A stretch of 6,101 bases of DNA from Myxococcales bacterium (lineage in GTDB: Bacteria > Myxococcota > Myxococcia > Myxococcales > Anaeromyxobacteraceae). The stretch lies in the NCBI GenBank assembly GCA_021784995.1, contig JAJYHA010000433.1:1-6101 (forward strand). The letters are read 5' to 3'. Shown one piece after another: positions 5,655 through 6,101 of the stretch. The notes below the pieces were generated by a model that ran no database searches, was not told where the DNA came from, and saw only the letters and a program-made list of their open reading frames with translations. A program made the position numbers and the translations under genes. The stretch's first letter is position 1. Every line of letters starts with the position of its first letter.

Positions 5655-6101
5655 TCACCCCGCCGGTCGGCTCGATCGGGAGGCCTGCGGGATCCCGAGC
5701 GCCTGGCGCAGCTCCTCCGAGGAGCGGAGGGGGGGCTGCGCGCCCGCCGCGATCAGCTGCGTCGGGGTGCCGAAGCCCCAGGAGACCGGCACGAAGCGCA
5801 GCGGGACGGCGCCCGCCGTCCGCAGGTCGACCAGGCTGTCGCCCACCAGCACCGCCTCCGCGGGGAGGACCCCGCGCGCCGCGAGCATGGACCGGATGCC
5901 CTCCGGATCGGGCTTGCGCGGTGCCTCGTCGCCGCCGAGGACCTGCACGAACCGCTCGAGCACGCCCAGCCCCTCCAGGATCCGGCGCGCCAGGATTCCC
6001 GGCTTGTTGGTGTGCACCGCGAGGGGGAAGGGGGCGTCGCGGAGCAGCGCCGCCATCCCCGGGAAGAGGACCGTGTGGTCGAGCAGGTGCGCGCGGTAGT
6101 G
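5655..6101 (-). CDS. gph: HAD-family phosphatase, phosphoglycolate phosphatase type (N-terminal part outside window)
   Basis: Gph-type enzymes dephosphorylate 2-phosphoglycolate, a product of DNA repair and oxygenase side reactions; relatives act on other small phosphate esters. The frame is open to the last base of the window, giving the final 148 residues. The ATG at 6054-6056 is internal, because HYRAHLLDHTVLFPGM reads straight through it as a normal family segment. Three HAD motifs are visible, numbered from the window edge: motif II Thr in HTNKP (T31), motif III Lys in RKPDP (K63), and motif IV GDSLVD with two Asp (D88, D92). The motif I nucleophile (DxDGT) and the cap domain lie beyond position 6101. 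The WGFG stretch after motif IV matches the Gph/PGMB branch, but substrate cannot be set from this part. The two small minus-strand genes follow it and could share its transcript. Confidence 0.88.
   Translation of the reverse strand, partial: HYRAHLLDHTVLFPGMAALLRDAPFPLAVHTNKPGILARRILEGLGVLERFVQVLGGDEAPRKPDPEGIRSMLAARGVLPAEAVLVGDSLVDLRTAGAVPLRFVPVSWGFGTPTQLIAAGAQPPLRSSEELRQALGIPQASRSSRPAG

Noticed and set aside
5287..6099. Plus-strand 270-codon open frame antisense to the membrane protein and phosphatase genes.
   Set aside because: Arg/Ala/Ser-rich with no motif, and opposite to a frame with intact HAD motifs II to IV.

Overview
The window is very GC-rich, with GC-biased third codon positions and long open antisense frames as a by-product. 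It is packed with bacterial housekeeping genes. Protein similarity and base composition fit a myxobacterium of the Anaeromyxobacter type. That is an inference from composition and recall, not a database match.

Layout, left to right. Positions 1-1076 (+) hold the C-terminal half of polynucleotide phosphorylase (pnp); its 5' part lies before the window. Dut (dUTPase, 1125-1574, +) follows after 48 bases, then purB (adenylosuccinate lyase, 1648-2964, +) after a 73-base spacer with strong stem-loop potential. PurC (SAICAR synthetase, 3027-3986, -) converges on purB, with a GC-rich hairpin between them. Upstream of purC a short intergenic region holds a 12-bp perfect palindrome and a G-quadruplex motif. 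It leads into a divergently transcribed TrmJ-type tRNA 2'-O-methyltransferase gene (about 4049-4828, +). A second GC-rich hairpin separates trmJ from a minus-strand group: a small protein with two CX4CX9CX2H zinc-finger-like repeats (4912-5229), a small membrane-anchored hypothetical protein (5306-5608), and the C-terminal part of a HAD phosphatase of the phosphoglycolate phosphatase type (5655 to the window end).

The genes relate loosely. PurB and purC encode consecutive purine steps: PurC makes SAICAR, PurB cleaves it to AICAR, and PurB also converts adenylosuccinate to AMP. They lie tail to tail rather than in one operon. Pnp and trmJ act on RNA, and dut cleans the nucleotide pool.

I see no mobile element, CRISPR array, rRNA or tRNA gene, and no convincing undescribed multi-gene system. 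The points most worth a second look are the stand-alone double-finger protein and the purC/trmJ intergenic region, where the palindrome and the quadruplex motif lie side by side. All spacers are shorter than 300 bases.
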